From assembly GCA_015501595.1 (NCBI GenBank), contig JADNRX010001401.1:1-10013 (forward strand): DNA of 10,013 nt, in the 5' to 3' direction. The notes beneath the pieces were generated by a model. That model was given only the letters and a program-made list of their open reading frames with translations. It searched no databases and was not told the DNA's origin. The stretch is from Hymenopellis radicata. Its lineage: Eukaryota > Basidiomycota > Agaricomycetes > Agaricales > Physalacriaceae. The position numbers and the translations under genes were made by a program. This document shows, in pieces, positions 1 to 7,219 of this stretch (position 1 is its first letter; each line of letters opens with the position of its first letter).

Positions 1-591
1 TCAGCTTTCTTTAGTCGCAACGAAAAGGTGGGATATTGTCAAGGCATGAACTTGGTGACATCTACACTCTTACTCGTTTACGGTGACGAGGAAGAAGCTT
101 TCTGGGTACTATCGGCAATCGTCGAGCGTCTTCTCCCGGCCGACTTTTTTTCACCGTCCCTCCTGCCATCTCGCGCGTGTCCTCTTGTCCTGCTCGAATA
201 CGTACAAGAGCATATTCCCAAATTACACACGCACCTCGAGAACCTCGGCGTCGATCTCCCAGCGATATGCTTCTCGTGGTTCCTTTCGCTCTTCACGGAC
301 TGTCTCCCCGTTGAAACGCTGTTCCGCGTGTGGGATGTGTTTCTGACAGATGGGATAGATGTGCTATTTAGGATTGCGCTGGCGATTCTCAAGTCGCGGG
401 AGCAGGAGCTGTTGGCGTGTGAGAGTGTGCCGGCGGTGTATACGGCGCTAGAGAATCTGCCGACGCGGATGTGGGAGGCGGATAAGCTTCTGCAGGCGGA
501 GGCTGAGTTGAGGACGTCGATGGTGCATGCGGACTTGATGCAGAAGAGGGAGGCGCATGGGAAGGCGCTGTTACAGTTGATGGAGGGGTGA
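1..591 (+). CDS. TBC-domain Rab GTPase-activating protein, C-terminal part (5' end outside window)
   Basis: The frame is open from base 1 to TGA at 589-591, giving 196 visible residues. It contains the second half of a TBC (Tre-2/Bub2/Cdc16) domain: the motif YCQGMN at visible residues 12-17 carries the glutamine finger (codon 40-42), followed by a segment with DLPAICFSWFLSLF and then RVWDVFLTDG near residues 109-118, both typical of the domain. The arginine-finger motif lies upstream of the window. TBC proteins stimulate GTP hydrolysis on Rab GTPases using paired Arg and Gln fingers and act in vesicle traffic. The last ~50 residues form a charged, probably helical tail. The GTG at base 28 is an internal Val codon, not a start. 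The first ~12 bases could be the end of an intron (a ttctttag acceptor-like string lies there), so the extreme left boundary is uncertain. The specific Rab target cannot be read from the sequence. Confidence 0.9.
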   Translation, partial: SAFFSRNEKVGYCQGMNLVTSTLLLVYGDEEEAFWVLSAIVERLLPADFFSPSLLPSRACPLVLLEYVQEHIPKLHTHLENLGVDLPAICFSWFLSLFTDCLPVETLFRVWDVFLTDGIDVLFRIALAILKSREQELLACESVPAVYTALENLPTRMWEADKLLQAEAELRTSMVHADLMQKREAHGKALLQLMEG

Positions 592-754
592 TTATTATTA
601 TGGTGCTATAGATAATGGATTTTTACGCATATCATCGATGTTAATAGTAGAGTTGTTGTATATACATTTATCCAACGGGCGCAATCGAGACGTGCTGTAA
701 GCGCCGCTGAAGCCTACCTGGATTCCAGTTCCGAGGTGTTCCGTCCCGATATTA

Positions 755-828
755 GGCCCTGTTCGGTAACGTCGAGAATATTTTTGACGTGTCGAAAACA
801 AACGTAGAATCGATGAAACGTCGAAAAT
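755..828 (+). repeat. Left terminal inverted repeat of the MITE
   Basis: Seventy-four bases match the reverse complement of 1100-1173 at 70 positions. The mismatches are near 785, 811, 812 and 820. The repeat carries several TCGA/GTCGA words that may serve as subterminal transposase sites. Confidence 0.85.
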
Positions 829-1099
829 CACTCTCGGCACCATTGTGTCCGTGTTCCGGTACCTTGCGTGACTATGTGTGACCCCAGCGCCGTGCCGCTC
901 ATCTCGACGCGATCCTTTGACCACAACCCCCTTCGGCCCGCTTGCTTGACATCCTGAGGCGGGAAGAAGAATATAGCAAAGGAGATACAGCATTTGGATG
1001 GTCCCTACGGCGTTTTCGGCGGGGCAGGACCTACCATGACGTGGAAGCGTTACATTAACGTAACACATCCGGATCTCGGCCCAATCTTCCATGATTATC

Positions 1100-1173
1100 A
1101 TTTTCGAGGTTTTGTCGATTCTACGTTTGTTTTCGACACGTCGAAAATATTCTCGACGTTACCGAACAGGGCC
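1100..1173 (-). repeat. Right terminal inverted repeat of the MITE
   Basis: This is the partner of 755-828. It contains a nested palindrome, TTTTCGA (1130-1136), CACG, TCGAAAA (1141-1147), which the left copy has lost by one C-to-T change. The intact palindrome may reflect the ancestral terminus. Confidence 0.85.
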
Positions 1174-1176
1174 TTA

Positions 1177-1605
1177 TACGATAGGACACGTAGTTCGCGT
1201 ATTTCATCTCGGACTTTGGAGATTGATGCAAGGCGAGACAGTCTAAAACTTTTAGCGAAATGCAAGTCGCGTGTGGTCGGTGATTTCAATATAGGGTACG
1301 CCACGACGATTGTGGCTGGTACTGAATGGGACGCTTCTAAATATCAAGATGGGTTGATGGCGTTTGAGCCTCGAATGTGTTTGGTTGCTCTCGTCGTGTT
1401 CCATCGGAGTGGTACCTCACTTACCTCCGGTATCGAGTGATCCAGAGTCAAGCACAGGAATACGAGCCTGCGGAGTAGTTGACTTGGCTGTCTTTAACTA
1501 TATAGAGACCTGTGCAAATAAATGTGGCGCTGATCTACCAGATGATATGTTGCTGCGAGTGGCAACGTGGGTGAGACACGACGGAAGCAAACGGTGATGA
1601 CCTCA
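1177..1605. other. Spacer between the MITE and the next gene; no convincing gene
   Basis: Two open stretches (to 1440 in one frame and 1364-1597 in another) lack a recognisable domain, and the first runs out of the MITE terminus, so I do not call them genes. A TATA-like string CTATATAG lies near 1499-1506, about 165 nt before the ATG at 1670. An AATAAA word at about 1516-1521 has no gene upstream that it obviously serves. Otherwise nothing is recognisable. Confidence 0.4.
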
Positions 1606-1614
1606 TTACGTCAT
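1606..1614 (-). promoter_or_regulatory. CRE/ATF-like site ahead of the gene at 1670
   Basis: TTACGTCAT, read on the other strand as ATGACGTAA, matches the TGACGTAA core bound by ATF/CREB-type bZIP factors. It lies 56 nt upstream of the ATG at 1670, with a TGAC half-site just to its left at 1598-1601. A 9-base match can occur by chance; the position makes it a reasonable candidate. Confidence 0.35.
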
Positions 1615-1669
1615 GTGGGTAGTACTTAAGAATAATTCAGGACAGGAGTAGGCTTTAGCACTTGCCATC

Positions 1670-2878
1670 ATGAATCCACCTCGTCGTCTCTCTACTCGTC
1701 GCGGATCACTCTCTGCCAGTGATCCATGGGCAAAGAACACCATCGAGAATGACACGGAGACGTCATCACGGCTGTCCATTATGCGTGTCGGGCACCTCCC
1801 GCCATACAGCTTAAACCTCCCCCACCAGCCCGTCTCAGCTTTGCGTCGTCCTTTTCGAAAGAGCGCGCTACTAGTCCGCGCGGGCCTCACCATCTGTTCC
1901 CCATGCCGTCACCCCCGACGAGCTCATGGCCCTCGCGCGCCCAAATACGATAACATCGCCGTTGCGCGATCCGACGTTTACTCCCCTGCCCGACGACATT
2001 CTCCTCCCCTTTATCGACCGCCCCTCCGAAGTCGGCTCGCTCATCTCATCCGCACCGTCAGCGAGGCTGTTCGCGTTGCTCCAGCTTACATTCAATGCGA
2101 GCTCTCACGCTGGTTCGGAAGATCCCGCCAAGTGGTCTTACGCCCAGCTTATTGATTGGCTCACAAAAAACCAATCGGGACACGGTGCCAGACACACTCT
2201 GGGTTGCGAATACACGTCGCTGCATCATGGCCCATTCGGAGACGATTTGGGAACGCGTTAAAGGCGCTCTCGGTGTGCCGTGCGAGCTCGACGTCGATGC
2301 GCCGCCATCCGATGACGAGCAGAATACATCAGACTTGGAGGACAGCGGTATGAAGGCACGAGGCCACTGGGCGACTGGGATGCTGTTATGGATTCGCCGG
2401 TATTTGACAAGTCACCTCCCTCATCGCCGCTCATCATTGAGCCCATCTTGTCTTCTCCGTCTACCAGTCCTTTTTCTCGCCCACCAGTGCCAATAACGGT
2501 CTCAACGGTATTATGGAGGAGGAGGAAACTAGTGCCCCGGGCACAGCTACCGCGAATACTCCCGAAGAAGAGGGCATTTTGCCATCACAGATTCATGGTA
2601 TACGTATCAGCACCTCTCTGACTCCCTCGTCCCCTGCGCCTTCTCCGACGCTTACCCGACCGGGTATGGAAACGCGTCGCCCGAGCTTTGGGAGTAGCCC
2701 AATGAGAAGTAGTCCCTCATATAGTCCCTTCCTCACTGGTCGGCGCTCACGCCCTGCTTCCATTTCGTCCTTCTCTTCCCTCAGCCTTGGGCCGCTGGCA
2801 ACTAGTGTCGAAGAGCGATCTTCGCCGCTTTTCCCCAGCAGTTTTGCCGCCCTCAAGCCCAAGACTATGGTCAAGTAA
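1670..2878 (+). pseudogene. Ser/Pro-rich conserved-looking fungal protein of unknown function, multiply frameshifted
   Basis: A protein-like signal runs continuously along the + strand but hops between frames. It starts at ATG 1670 (context gccatcATGa; MNPPRRLSTRRGSLSASDPW). The proline-rich stretch near 1829-1873 is in a second frame. About 1875-2165 is in a third and contains LPDDILLPFIDRPSEV. About 2166-2347 contains PDTLWVANTRRCIMAHSETI, then WERVKGALGVPCELDVD and an acidic run. About 2349-2470 contains GDWDAVMDSPVFDKSPPSSP. About 2474-2878 is a Ser/Pro-rich tail ending at TAA 2876-2878. The change near 1785-1828 could be a 42-44 nt intron (GT...CTTAAAC...CCACCAG). The others have no plausible intron and look like single-base indels: one near 1873, an extra A in the A6 run at 2165-2170, one near 2348, and a missing T in the T5 run at 2471-2475. 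Either the gene is decaying or the assembly has homopolymer errors. I recognise no named family. The C-terminal part resembles low-complexity, phosphosite-rich regulatory protein, which is only an impression. Confidence 0.55.
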
Positions 2879-3282
2879 GGGGCTATTCGCAGGGTCTTGT
2901 GCGGGGAAACGTGGGGAAGCGGGGTTGCTCTATTTTTTTGGGATATACGTTTTTTTCGCATGTTGTAACTTGTGAACGATTAGTCTCTTTTTACCCATAC
3001 CGCATTGTATCAATTAGTGACTTGCTGAACAACGGACCATGTTTTTTTTTTCATTTCGGTTGATTTCTTAGGATGTGTGCCCAACTTTGGATAAACCGAC
3101 ATGAAATACGCGAGGGAATTGTTCCTGCTAAGATCCGAAATGGCCATACTAATGAGCAACCGATCATTTTCATCCCGCCCAGCGGGATGAAAAAGTGGGC
3201 GCGAGGTTTTGAAAAAGACATACGATCAACAATCCGTTTGGGGGGGCTGCCTAAAATAAATTGGGGTTCGAATCTCCAGAGG
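2879..3282. other. Intergenic spacer, T-rich, with one hairpin
   Basis: This gene-free stretch between the broken Ser/Pro-rich gene and the hydrophobin array has several T runs (2931-2938, 2950-2956, 3042-3051). These may belong to the 3' untranslated or termination region of the gene to the left. Apart from the hairpin at 3167-3193 I see nothing recognisable. Confidence 0.5.
3167..3193. repeat. Perfect 12-bp inverted repeat (hairpin)
   Basis: TTTTCATCCCGC (3167-3178) and GCGGGATGAAAA (3182-3193) are exact reverse complements separated by 3 nt (CCA). It is not at the end of any gene I can support. It may be a palindromic factor site or a hairpin-forming relic. Confidence 0.7.
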
Positions 3283-3480
3283 GTGTATGGCCAACTTCTT
3301 CCACCGCTCTCTGGCTTGGGACTCCAAGTAGCGACGGCTGGGCAGCTGACCTCAGGCTTCAAGTTGGCCCCCGACAACCCCGGTCAACTTGGGCATTTTC
3401 ATGTTGGACGGCTCCTTCCTTTTCTAGCTTGAGTCTCTTCTTCGCCGTGTGTGTTCACTTTATGACAGAGCCCTTCTGCT
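3283..3480 (+). repeat. Distal upstream block of hydrophobin A, shared with D
   Basis: The block starts around TGGCCAACTTCT, contains CCGACAACCCCGGTCAACTT at 3371-3390 followed by GCATTTTCATGTTGGAC, and ends near TTTATGACAGA. The same words in the same order occur at 8577-8770 upstream of D. I do not see this block upstream of B or C. It may be part of an extended promoter or simply duplicated spacer. Confidence 0.75.
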
Positions 3481-3565
3481 AGTGCTCAGTCTGACTCGTC
3501 ATGCGTACGCGATGAGCAAAGTCGCGTCCGCGAATTACCGCAGATCCACGCGTTCGTGGCTTCTC

Positions 3566-3605
3566 TGTCAGTTCAAAGCGATGCCACAAAACCAGGTTTG
3601 TCAAT
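3566..3605 (+). promoter_or_regulatory. Conserved 40-bp upstream block, copy A
   Basis: The core is TGTCAGTTCAAAGCGATGCC then ACAAAACCAGGTTTGTCAAT. Near-identical blocks lie upstream of B, C and D in the same orientation. It is preceded by TCCGCGAATTACCGCAGATC, which is also found before the copy at locus C (about 6748-6767). It lies about 640 nt before the ATG of A. Regulatory function is inferred only from conservation relative to the surrounding sequence. Confidence 0.5.
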
Positions 3606-4121
3606 CGGACGACCGACCTTGCTGTAGCCAGATGGAGGCACGACATAAACGGAAACCTGAGAGTGCACGCTACGTGATTCCCTCCAGCGCCGAAAGTGAA
3701 GTTGTAAGGAGGTCTGTTGAAGTATCCCGTCACCTTGACAGAAATATACATACAGCACACCTTCGCCACAGGAAAATAATGCCTCAATTGACACTGGGTA
3801 AACGCCGGAATTTGAACAAAGTTCTATAGCTGCTGGTACATCACGACAGCGTACGCCTTCTCCCTCATGCTCGGAACCTTCTGACCTGTATGCCACACGG
3901 TGTATGTCGTTATTGTGCTTGTCCGCCGAGCTGGACAATAACGGGCTATTCCTGTTCTCAAGTCGTCTTCTCATGCATCAAGTCAGGCGGGGCCCGTCAA
4001 GTCCTCGCGGTCAGCACCTAGGCTCAAGTTCTTGATTTCCGTACTCTCCATTTGGACACCCAACTCCCAGTGCCATGTCCTTGAACGAGTTCATTGCTTG
4101 GTAGCCGAAAAGACTCAAGAG

Positions 4122-4129
4122 TCTAAAAG
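4122..4129 (+). promoter_or_regulatory. Degenerate TATA position of hydrophobin A
   Basis: Aligning the leaders of the four copies places TCTAAAAG here, 84 nt before the ATG, where B, C and D have TATATAAG at 83, 72 and 80 nt. The flanks (AG before; CC.GACCACATACC after) still align, so this is the same site with substitutions. Whether it still supports initiation is unknown. Confidence 0.6.
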
Positions 4130-4205
4130 CCCGACCACATACCTCTCCGTTCTTCACTCGAACACGCCAACCAGTTCTAGTACCATAACCAAGTCTCATC
4201 TAAAC

Positions 4206-4640
4206 ATGCAGTTCAAGTTCGTCACTCTCACCACCCTGGCGCTCGCCACCTTTGCGGCCGCCACGCCCACTCCCGCCCCTCGCCAAGACGGACAGTGCTC
4301 CACTGGTGAACTCCAGTGCTGCAACACCACCACCACTGCCACCGACCCGCTCGTCAGCGTCATCCTCGCGCTCTTGGGCATCGTCCTTCCGGACATTACC
4401 GCCATCATCGGCATCAACTGCTCCCCGCTCTCCGTCATCGGCGTTGGAGGCAGCGCGTGGTAAGTACGTTCTCCTGGAGGTCGAAACTTTACTAATGCTG
4501 CCTGTAGCCAGGCCAACCCGGTTTGCTGCCAGGACAACTCCGTCGGTATGTATTAGCGCTTCAGCGGTTAGAGAGAGGCAACTCACGGTAGAATCGTAGG
4601 CGGGCTCATCTCCATCGGCTGCCTCCCCGTTAACCTCTAA
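4206..4640 (+). CDS. Class I hydrophobin A (three exons)
   Basis: The exons are 4206-4459, 4508-4545 and 4600-4640 (TAA 4638-4640), encoding 110 residues. Intron 1 (4460-4507) is GTAAGT...TAG with a perfect TACTAAT branch-site-like string; intron 2 (4546-4599) is GTATGT...TAG. Residues 1-20 form a secretion signal (MQFKFVTLTTLALATFAAAT). The eight cysteines at 31, 38, 39, 72, 85, 91, 92 and 105 give C-X6-CC-X32-C-X12-C-X5-CC-X12-C, the class I pattern. Cys5 is created by splicing (TG|C); reading through intron 1 would give Trp-stop. N40 and N71 are in NXS/T sequons. Such proteins are secreted and self-assemble into hydrophobic rodlet layers on aerial hyphae, spores or fruit bodies. This copy alone has a weak TATA box. 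It differs from B and C by Glu35 and by QANPVCCQ around Cys6-Cys7. The ATG is fixed by exact alignment with the other copies. Confidence 0.95.
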
Positions 4641-4805
4641 GTCACCTTTTGCAACGCCGGAATTCAGTGAGATGTTGAGGCGAGGAAAGATGTGATCGTG
4701 GTCTTGCACTCGTCGGCGACAGTGGATTGTATTCAAAGGCGTAGTAGAAACTCGTTTGTTCCCGGACTTTCATTGTTACGAAGTTTATGTTTGTTGTTAC
4801 ACCAC
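4641..4805 (+). repeat. Conserved 3' flank / 3'UTR, copy A
   Basis: This stretch aligns with 6078-6236 after B and 7657-7807 after C. Shared blocks include AATTCAGTGAGATGTTGAGG, AAGATGTGATC, GGCGTAGTAGAAACTCGTTT and TTACGAA.TTTATGTT. It probably contains the 3' untranslated region; no clear AATAAA signal is seen. Confidence 0.7.
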
Positions 4806-5149
4806 TTTGGCCACTCGTTTTGAGCGTAGAGTGAACAAAGAACGGCGGCCTCCAGTGCATGAAGCAGAGTAGCAGCCAAGTCGAGACGAAGAAATGGCGA
4901 CGTCGTGTTCCAGGAAGAGGTTGGCGCAAGGATTAGAACTCCGTGACACTGTAAGTAAGCGTACGACACGGTCGTACGCACTAGGAACAAAGTCACTACA
5001 GTCCTGTGCTGCTCGGGGGCGAGTAACGAAACCACAGGCGGTGTCTTTGCATACTTGACGTACCTCCAAACTAGTCAACGTCCCTTGTGGTCCTTCACCC
5101 TTTCCTGTCGTACGGATCGGAGCCCCACCACATCGTTCATAAAATCCCA
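4806..5149. other. Spacer between hydrophobins A and B
   Basis: No gene is supported here. Parts align with the B-C spacer: GAGTGAACAA.GAACGGC, the AGCCAAGTCGAGA stretch, and GTCTTTGCA.ACTTGAC..ACCTCC (5041-5068 versus 6590-6618). It contains the palindrome at 4959-4979. Confidence 0.6.
4959..4979. repeat. Perfect 9-bp palindrome GCGTACGAC-acg-GTCGTACGC
   Basis: The two 9-bp arms are exact reverse complements with a 3-nt spacer. A related, less perfect version lies at 6431-6452 in the B-C spacer, at a comparable distance past its hydrophobin stop (319 versus 354 nt). The symmetry suits a dimeric DNA-binding protein, but no factor is identified. Confidence 0.65.
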
Positions 5150-5190
5150 TGTCAGTTGAAAGCGATACTACAAAACTGGGGTTCGTCAAT
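5150..5190 (+). promoter_or_regulatory. Conserved 40-bp upstream block, copy B
   Basis: It reads TGTCAGTTGAAAGCGATACT then ACAAAACTGGGGTTCGTCAAT, about 496 nt before the ATG of B. As at locus C, it continues into TGCATGACCGTG, which A and D lack. Confidence 0.5.
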
Positions 5191-5562
5191 TGCATGACCG
5201 TGTAGTGCAACCGATAAATTACCTCGAGGTGAGTAGCCATCTCGAATATTTTAAGGCCACCGTGGGAAAATATTACTCCTCAAGTAGAACAGTGGGCAAG
5301 CAGAGTAACGACATCTAACGACGAACATGACAGAGAACGCGTAGTAGGCCGTCTGATATATTAGCATCAAGTTCCCCTCGATTGAAGTTCTGACGCACCT
5401 CGGTGACCGAACTGGCTGAGAGTGGGCTGTTCCTGTTCCCTTCTTGCATGAGAGTGGCAGCACTTGGACTCGATATTTCGAGCTTCGCGGTTCCCTGTAT
5501 GCTCCATGTAGACAGCCACCTCTCCGAACCATGTTGCTCATCCTACGAGAAAGGTCAGCAAG

Positions 5563-5570
5563 TATATAAG
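5563..5570 (+). promoter_or_regulatory. TATA box of hydrophobin B
   Basis: TATATAAG lies 83 nt before the ATG in the context CAAGTATATAAGGTGCACGACATACCTCTCTG. The flanks match those of the C and D boxes. Confidence 0.8.
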
Positions 5571-5645
5571 GTGCACGACATACCTCTCTGCTCTTCACTC
5601 GAACACGCCAACTAGTTCTAGTACCATAACCCAAAGCCTCTAAAC

Positions 5646-6077
5646 ATGCAGTTCAAGCTCCTTACTCTCACCACCCTGGCTCTTGCCACGTTCGCGGCCG
5701 CCACTCCCGCTCCTGCCCCCCGCCAAGACGCGCAATGCTCCACTGGTACACTCCAGTGCTGCAACACAACCACCACCGCCACCGACCCGCTCCTCAGCGT
5801 CATCCTCTCTCTCTTGGGCATCGTCCTTCCGGACCTTACCGCCGTCATCGGCATTAACTGCTCCCCGCTCTCCGTCATTGGCGTTGGAGGAAGCGAGTGG
5901 TAAGTACGTTCTCCTGGCGTCAAAAAGTTACTGGATGCTGTATAGCTCGGCCAACCCGGTTTGCTGCGAGGACAGCTCCGTTGGTATGTCTTACCGCTTC
6001 GTCGGTTTAGAGAGGCAACTCACGGTAGAATCATAGGCGGACTCATCTCCATCGGCTGCGTCCCCGTTAGCCTCTAA
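5646..6077 (+). CDS. Class I hydrophobin B (three exons)
   Basis: The exons are 5646-5899, 5946-5983 and 6037-6077 (TAA 6075-6077), encoding 110 residues. Introns are 46 nt (GTAAGT...TAG) and 53 nt (GTATGT...TAG), at the same positions and phases as in A and C. It has a signal peptide starting MQFKLLTLTT, the Cys spacing C-X6-CC-X32-C-X12-C-X5-CC-X12-C, Cys5 built across intron 1, and the ending GCVPVSL. The Cys3-Cys4 loop (LLSVILSLLGIVLPDLTAVIG) is strongly hydrophobic, as expected for the segment that drives class I rodlet assembly. The signal peptide and this loop are closer to copy D than to A or C. The product is predicted to be a secreted, self-assembling surface protein. It has an intact TATA box and leader, so it is probably expressed. 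Confidence 0.95.
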
Positions 6078-6236
6078 GCCACCTTTTTCAACGCCAGAAT
6101 TCAGTGAGATGTTGAGGCGAGGGAAGATGTGATCATGGTCTTGCACTCGTTGAATGGACTGTATTCGGAGGCGTAGTAGAAACTCGTTTGTTACCGGACT
6201 ATCATGGTTACGAAATTTATGTTGTTGTTACACCAC
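6078..6236 (+). repeat. Conserved 3' flank / 3'UTR, copy B
   Basis: It is closely similar to 4641-4805, sharing AATTCAGTGAGATGTTGAGG, GTGATCATGGTCTTGCACTC and GGCGTAGTAGAAACTCGTTT. The A and B flanks are more alike than either is to the C flank. Confidence 0.7.
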
Positions 6237-6431
6237 GATTTGAGCATAGAGTGAACAAGGAACGGCCTGGGTTCGAGACATCTCAGTGCATGAACAAAAT
6301 CAAGCAGGGGGGTTGCTTACAGTAGTAGCCAAGTCGAGATGAAGACATCGCGATCGTCATGTGCAGGAAGGGGGTGGTGCAAGTCATAGTACACTGTACA
6401 GCAGATATTAGGTTATGGCGCCGCGCCGTAG

Positions 6432-6452
6432 CCGTACAATACGGTCGTACGG
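6432..6452. repeat. Imperfect palindrome CCGTAC...GTACGG, counterpart of 4959-4979
   Basis: CCGTAC (6432-6437) pairs with GTACGG (6447-6452), and the ACGGTCGTACG right half matches the A-B spacer palindrome. The left half has lost symmetry relative to 4959-4967. Confidence 0.5.
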
Positions 6453-6519
6453 ATAGGCCGGTACTGCTCCGTTACGAAGATTTTGCGAATGAAGATCAAC
6501 AGCCATACTTCGACGGGTG

Positions 6520-6550
6520 CCGTACGGCTCACTCGGTTCCGAGAGTACGG
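6520..6550. repeat. Nested inverted repeat (cruciform-like)
   Basis: The outer arms CCGTAC (6520-6525) and GTACGG (6545-6550) enclose inner arms CTCGG (6532-6536) and CCGAG (6539-6543) around a 2-nt loop, with an asymmetric bulge. Function is unknown. Confidence 0.5.
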
Positions 6551-6784
6551 TTCTGCGCTATAAGGAGGTGAGTAAAGAAGTCAAAAGAACTGTCTTTGCA
6601 GACTTGACTCACCTCCACAAACTAGGAAGGTCGCCTCGAATCCCGTACTTCAACATATTACGGTACGGTACAAATACGGGACCCCCCAATTATACGGCCA
6701 TATCCATCGACGGTTCCGTGCTGAGGCCCAGAGATGCCACACAAGTCCGCGAGTTACCGCAGATACACGCGTTCGGGGCTTCCA

Positions 6785-6824
6785 TGTCAGTCGAGAGCGA
6801 TGCTACAAAACTAGGTTCGTCAAT
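6785..6824 (+). promoter_or_regulatory. Conserved 40-bp upstream block, copy C
   Basis: It reads TGTCAGTCGAGAGCGATGCT then ACAAAACTAGGTTCGTCAAT, 435 nt before the ATG of C, with the TGCATGACCGTG extension shared with B. The preceding GTCCGCGAGTTACCGCAGAT is shared with A. Confidence 0.5.
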
Positions 6825-7147
6825 TGCATGACCGTGCCATAGTGCACGCCACGTGAACACGGCAACCACGACCGCTCCTTTCACCAAGTAGAACTGGGTA
6901 ACCATCATTATTGCGGTGCTCCACCACACCTTGTTGACTGAACTGGCCGATAGTGGCCTGTTCCTCTTTCCTTCTTTCCTCGTTGCATGAGAGTCATCTC
7001 TATGGTGGCGTGGAGTTGCAATCCTCACCCGCAGCATTAGGACCCAAAATTTCGGAACGTCGCAGTTCCCCGTATGCTCCATGTGGACTACCACCTCCCC
7101 GAGCCATGTTGCTCGCCATACGAGTACCTTTAGAGAAGACCATGCAG

Positions 7148-7155
7148 TATATAAG
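7148..7155 (+). promoter_or_regulatory. TATA box of hydrophobin C
   Basis: TATATAAG lies 72 nt before the ATG, between GCAG and GCATGCAACATACC. The shorter distance comes from a deletion in the leader after AGTTCTAGTA. Confidence 0.8.
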
Positions 7156-7219
7156 GCATGCAACATACCTCTCTGTTCTCCACTCGAACACGCCAACCAG
7201 TTCTAGTAAGGCTCTAAAC

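Larger units (their letters stand above)
752..1176. mobile_element. Non-autonomous TIR element (MITE), PIF/Harbinger-like
   Basis: A 419-bp element (755-1173) begins GGCCCTGTTCGG and ends with the exact reverse complement. Its terminal inverted repeats extend 74 bp with only 4 mismatches. It is flanked on each side by TTA (752-754 and 1174-1176), a 3-bp direct repeat of the TWA type that PIF/Harbinger transposases generate. The termini also resemble the GGSCCTGTTYGG ends known from that superfamily. The interior of about 270 bp has no transposase-like reading frame, so mobilisation would need a transposase supplied from elsewhere. It sits 160 bp downstream of the TBC gene stop. The superfamily assignment is inference from the ends and the target duplication; the inverted-repeat structure itself is directly visible. 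Confidence 0.8.
6237..6784. other. Spacer between hydrophobins B and C
   Basis: No gene is supported. The left part (6291-6370) aligns with the start of the C-D spacer, and the 6582-6630 stretch aligns with the A-B spacer. The middle (about 6395-6680) is rich in CCGTAC/GTACGG words, including two inverted repeats (6432-6452 and 6520-6550). Confidence 0.6.

Noticed and set aside
598..1101. 167-codon open frame on the - strand across the MITE
   Set aside because: It runs through the left inverted repeat and non-coding flank, has no transposase motif or known domain, and its composition looks like chance translation.
994..1440. 148-codon open frame on the + strand
   Set aside because: It starts inside the MITE and passes through its right terminus; there is no domain and no continuity with a neighbouring exon.
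1871..2095. Open frame on the - strand inside the frameshifted gene
   Set aside because: It is antisense to a segment with better protein character on the + strand, and is most simply a shadow.
2593..2961. 122-codon open frame on the - strand
   Set aside because: It is antisense to the Ser/Pro-rich tail. Repetitive Ser/Pro codons commonly leave the opposite strand open.
3262..3278. tRNA-like T arm (TGGGG-TTCGAAT-CTCCA)
   Set aside because: The arm and loop fit, but no acceptor, D arm or anticodon arm can be placed upstream, so neither a tRNA nor a clear tRNA-derived SINE is supported.
3449..3829. 126-codon open frame upstream of hydrophobin A
   Set aside because: It covers the conserved upstream block, whose counterparts at B, C and D are not open in the same way.
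4032..4205. In-frame N-terminal extension of hydrophobin A
   Set aside because: It passes through the TATA position and leader, whereas the ATG at 4206 is conserved in all copies and is followed by a good signal peptide.
4200..4736. 178-codon open frame on the - strand across hydrophobin A
   Set aside because: It is an antisense shadow of GC-biased hydrophobin codons. Similar shadows occur over B, C and D and the frame runs across introns.
6953..7219. In-frame N-terminal extension of hydrophobin C
   Set aside because: It includes the TATA box and the 5' leader shared with the other copies, so it is untranslated.
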